Shown in pieces: positions 12,491-13,963 of a stretch of 13,963 bases of DNA. Made by a program: the position numbers and the translations under genes. The stretch's first letter is position 1. Each line of letters begins with the position of its first letter. Under the pieces are notes generated by a model. It saw nothing but the letters and a program-made list of their open reading frames with translations, was not told the origin of the DNA and searched no databases. The stretch is from contig DATBKB010000112.1 of assembly GCA_036556145.1 (NCBI GenBank), positions 1 to 13,963 of the forward strand. Reading direction: 5' to 3'. The stretch comes from JACDAV01 sp036556145 (GTDB lineage Bacteria; Chloroflexota; Limnocylindria; Limnocylindrales; CSP1-4).

Positions 12491-12503
12491 TAGACTGCTC
12501 GGC
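12491..12503 (+). promoter_or_regulatory. -10 box (TAGACT) of the membrane-protein gene
   Basis: TAGACT at 12491-12496 ends 7 nt before ATG 12504, again at the leaderless distance and with no Shine-Dalgarno. The gene therefore need not depend on read-through of the small-RNA terminator. Confidence 0.55.
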
Positions 12504-13904
12504 ATGAGCGCCACGAGCGTCGCAGTACCGGCGAGACCTGGCCGGGACCCTCGTCGCCTCCAGCGGCTCGGGGCCGTTCTCGGGTTCGCCGGCCTGGCCG
12601 AAGCCATCGCGATCGCCGTCCTCGGCTCCGCCGGAAACGCCGATTTCGTGCTCGAGGCGAACCTGCCGACGCTCGGGTTCCTCGCCTCGATCGTCCTGTT
12701 CCCCGCCGTCGGCGGGCTGATCGTCCAGCGCCGGCCGCTGAGTCGGGTCGCCTGGCTGCTGATCTTCATCGGGATCGGGCTGGGCATCGGGCTCGTGCTC
12801 TTCGGCTACGGCGCGCTCGTCCGTTCCCCGATGGCGCTCCTTCTCGCCCAGCTGTTCTTCGTCCCGATCCCCGCGCCCGCGATCACGTGGCTGCTGCTCG
12901 TCTTCCCGGACGACCGGCTGATCGGGCCGCGCTGGCGCCTTGTCGGGACCGCCAGTGCCCTCGGCGGCGCCCTCTACGGGCTCGGCAGCCTCGCCCGGCC
13001 CGGCCTCATCGACCCAGAGGCGACCGTCCGGGCCGTCAACCCGCTCGCCGGTCCCGAGGCCTGGGCCGCGGCGGCCGAGATCGCGATCAACGCCGGCAAC
13101 ACGATGGTCGTGCTGTCGCTCCTGCTCGCCGCGGGGTCGCAGTTCATTCGGTATCGGAGCGCGGGACCCGTCGAGCGAGCCCAGATCCGCTGGATCGCCC
13201 TCGTGGCGGCGCTGGCCGCGCCGACGCTGGCGGTCTCGGCCCTCCAGGCCGGGCCGGTGAGCGACCTCGCGTTCGGGCTCGGGATGGTCTTCCTCGCCTG
13301 CATGCCGCTCGCGATCGGCGTCGCGATCACGCGGTATCACCTGTACGACATCGATCGGCTCATCAACCGGACGCTCGTGTATGGCTCGCTCACCGCGATC
13401 CTCGCGGGCGTGTTCACCGCAGCCGTCGGCCTGGCCCAGCGGATGTTCGTCGCGATGACCGGGGAGACGTCCGACGCCGCGATCGTCATGACGACGCTGG
13501 TCGTGGCGACGCTCTACGCGCCGCTCCGGAAGCGGCTGGAGTCCGTCGTCGACGTGCGCTTCAAGTACGACGAGCGCCGCTTCGGCGGCTACCGCGACGA
13601 GGTCAAGCGGGTCCTGAGCATCGTCGAGCCGGGCCGGGCGGCGATGCGCCTGGCTTCCGAGTCGGTTCGCGAGCTCGGCGCGCGCGGCGCCGCCGTCGTG
13701 GATGCGGCAGGAAGACCGGTCGCCACGGCCGGCGAGTGGCCCGTCCCGCCGTCCGTCCGGCTCCCGGTTCCGGGCGCCGCCGGCGGGCTTGCCGCCCTCC
13801 TCGTCGGGGCGCGGGCCGACGGCCGGCCGCACGACCCGCGCGCGATCGCGGAGCTCGAGGAAATCGTTGCGCTCGTCGCCTCGGGGATGCGTCGCCCGGA
13901 CTGA
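12504..13904 (+). CDS. Polytopic membrane protein resembling the sensory half of ComP/NarL-type kinases, no kinase domain
   Basis: A 466-residue protein with about nine or ten hydrophobic segments (near 22-41, 56-74, 82-102, 110-134, 147-163, 193-212, 228-247, 255-276, 292-311, 325-339). The signature RYHLYDIDRLINRTLVY at 277-293 is the linker found at the end of the membrane module of ComP-like sensor proteins. It is followed by LYAPLRKRLESVVDVRFKYDERRFGGYRDEV at about 337-367, the usual exit into the cytosol. The remaining 100 residues look like a small GAF-type remnant (RGAAVVDAAGRPVATAGEW, then ALLVGARADGRPHDPRAIAELEEIV). There is no HisKA_3 or HATPase motif, and the stop is followed by only about 60 bp of window. 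It may signal through a partner or be a stand-alone sensor. The start is supported by TAGACT. Confidence 0.8.
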   Translation: MSATSVAVPARPGRDPRRLQRLGAVLGFAGLAEAIAIAVLGSAGNADFVLEANLPTLGFLASIVLFPAVGGLIVQRRPLSRVAWLLIFIGIGLGIGLVLFGYGALVRSPMALLLAQLFFVPIPAPAITWLLLVFPDDRLIGPRWRLVGTASALGGALYGLGSLARPGLIDPEATVRAVNPLAGPEAWAAAAEIAINAGNTMVVLSLLLAAGSQFIRYRSAGPVERAQIRWIALVAALAAPTLAVSALQAGPVSDLAFGLGMVFLACMPLAIGVAITRYHLYDIDRLINRTLVYGSLTAILAGVFTAAVGLAQRMFVAMTGETSDAAIVMTTLVVATLYAPLRKRLESVVDVRFKYDERRFGGYRDEVKRVLSIVEPGRAAMRLASESVRELGARGAAVVDAAGRPVATAGEWPVPPSVRLPVPGAAGGLAALLVGARADGRPHDPRAIAELEEIVALVASGMRRPD

Positions 13905-13913
13905 CGGCGCGGT

Positions 13914-13963
13914 TCAGGCCATCGGCTGCGCGAGCGGCTCCGGTTCGGGTTGAGCCCCGGCTC
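13914..13963 (-). CDS. Possible C-terminal tail of a minus-strand gene entering from the right
   Basis: From a TGA at 13916-13914 the minus strand is open to the window edge and reads ...AGAQPEPEPLAQPMA, a Pro/Glu-rich tail with mostly G or C at third positions. It would converge on the membrane-protein gene with a 9-bp gap, the packing seen elsewhere in this window. Fifteen codons are too few to exclude chance. Confidence 0.25.
   Translation of the reverse strand, partial: AGAQPEPEPLAQPMA

Noticed and set aside
12235..12507. A 90-codon ORF overlapping the small RNA and its terminator
   Set aside because: It has no ribosome binding site or leaderless box, reads through a strong terminator hairpin, and its translation has no recognisable feature.
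12396..13832. A 478-codon minus-strand open frame opposite the membrane-protein gene
   Set aside because: The translation is low-complexity Arg/Asp/Glu/Gly-rich. The plus frame has real transmembrane segments and a family signature.
1..13963. Mobile elements, CRISPR or phage genes
   Set aside because: I found no transposase or integrase motifs, no regularly spaced repeats and no composition break apart from the short AT-richer stretch before the small RNA.

Overview
The window is strongly GC-rich, with G or C at most third codon positions, tightly packed genes, head-to-head and tail-to-tail gene pairs, and mostly leaderless starts. It encodes a deazaflavin(F420)-type oxidoreductase and an Mca/MshB-like PIG-L deacetylase. 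These families are best known in Actinobacteria but also occur in GC-rich Chloroflexota. I infer a soil or freshwater Chloroflexota (Limnocylindria-like) or a deep actinobacterial relative; the sequence alone does not settle this. Nothing looks like phage, transposon, CRISPR or a recent island.

Layout. (1) 1-651, minus: the N-terminal part of a secreted lipoprotein that runs off the left edge. Its ATG shares a palindromic CATG with the ATG of a plus-strand GNAT acetyltransferase (650-1132). (2) A CaiB/BaiF-type class III CoA-transferase (minus, 1125-2372) overlaps the acetyltransferase tail by 8 bp. It diverges from the deazaflavin oxidoreductase (plus, 2405-2845) through a 32-bp gap that holds two outward-facing -10 boxes. 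(3) An Mca/MshB-like deacetylase (plus, 2881-3825) converges on a CapA-type metallophosphatase-fold protein (minus, 3843-5489). The two stop codons lie in the two copies of a perfect 14-bp tandem duplication. (4) tRNA-Asp(GTC) (minus, 5567-5643) has its own promoter and a downstream hairpin. Next is a membrane-anchored beta-propeller-like protein (minus, 5721-7268). (5) A likely plus-strand operon at 7328-12052 encodes L-threonine aldolase, a DUF885 metalloprotease-like protein, a divergent HisA-like TIM barrel, a lipoprotein cyclophilin and a cytosolic cyclophilin. (6) The 451-bp gap at 12053-12503 holds no protein gene. It contains a complete small-RNA transcription unit: a -35/-10 promoter, about 175 nt of foldable sequence, and a perfect 12-bp UUCG-capped terminator with a T-run. 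I do not recognise this RNA. (7) A polytopic membrane protein (plus, 12504-13904) resembles the sensory half of ComP/NarL-type kinases but has no kinase domain. A possible minus-strand gene tail lies at the right edge.

How it works together. Genes that begin a transcription unit generally have an A..T-type -10 hexamer ending 6-9 nt before the start codon and no Shine-Dalgarno, which fits leaderless mRNAs. Two genes inside the operon (DUF885 and the second cyclophilin) have strong AGGAGG sites, and the operon's other internal genes rely on short gaps or a GTGA overlap. This contrast helps decide several start codons. The most novel element is the candidate small RNA at about 12151-12327.
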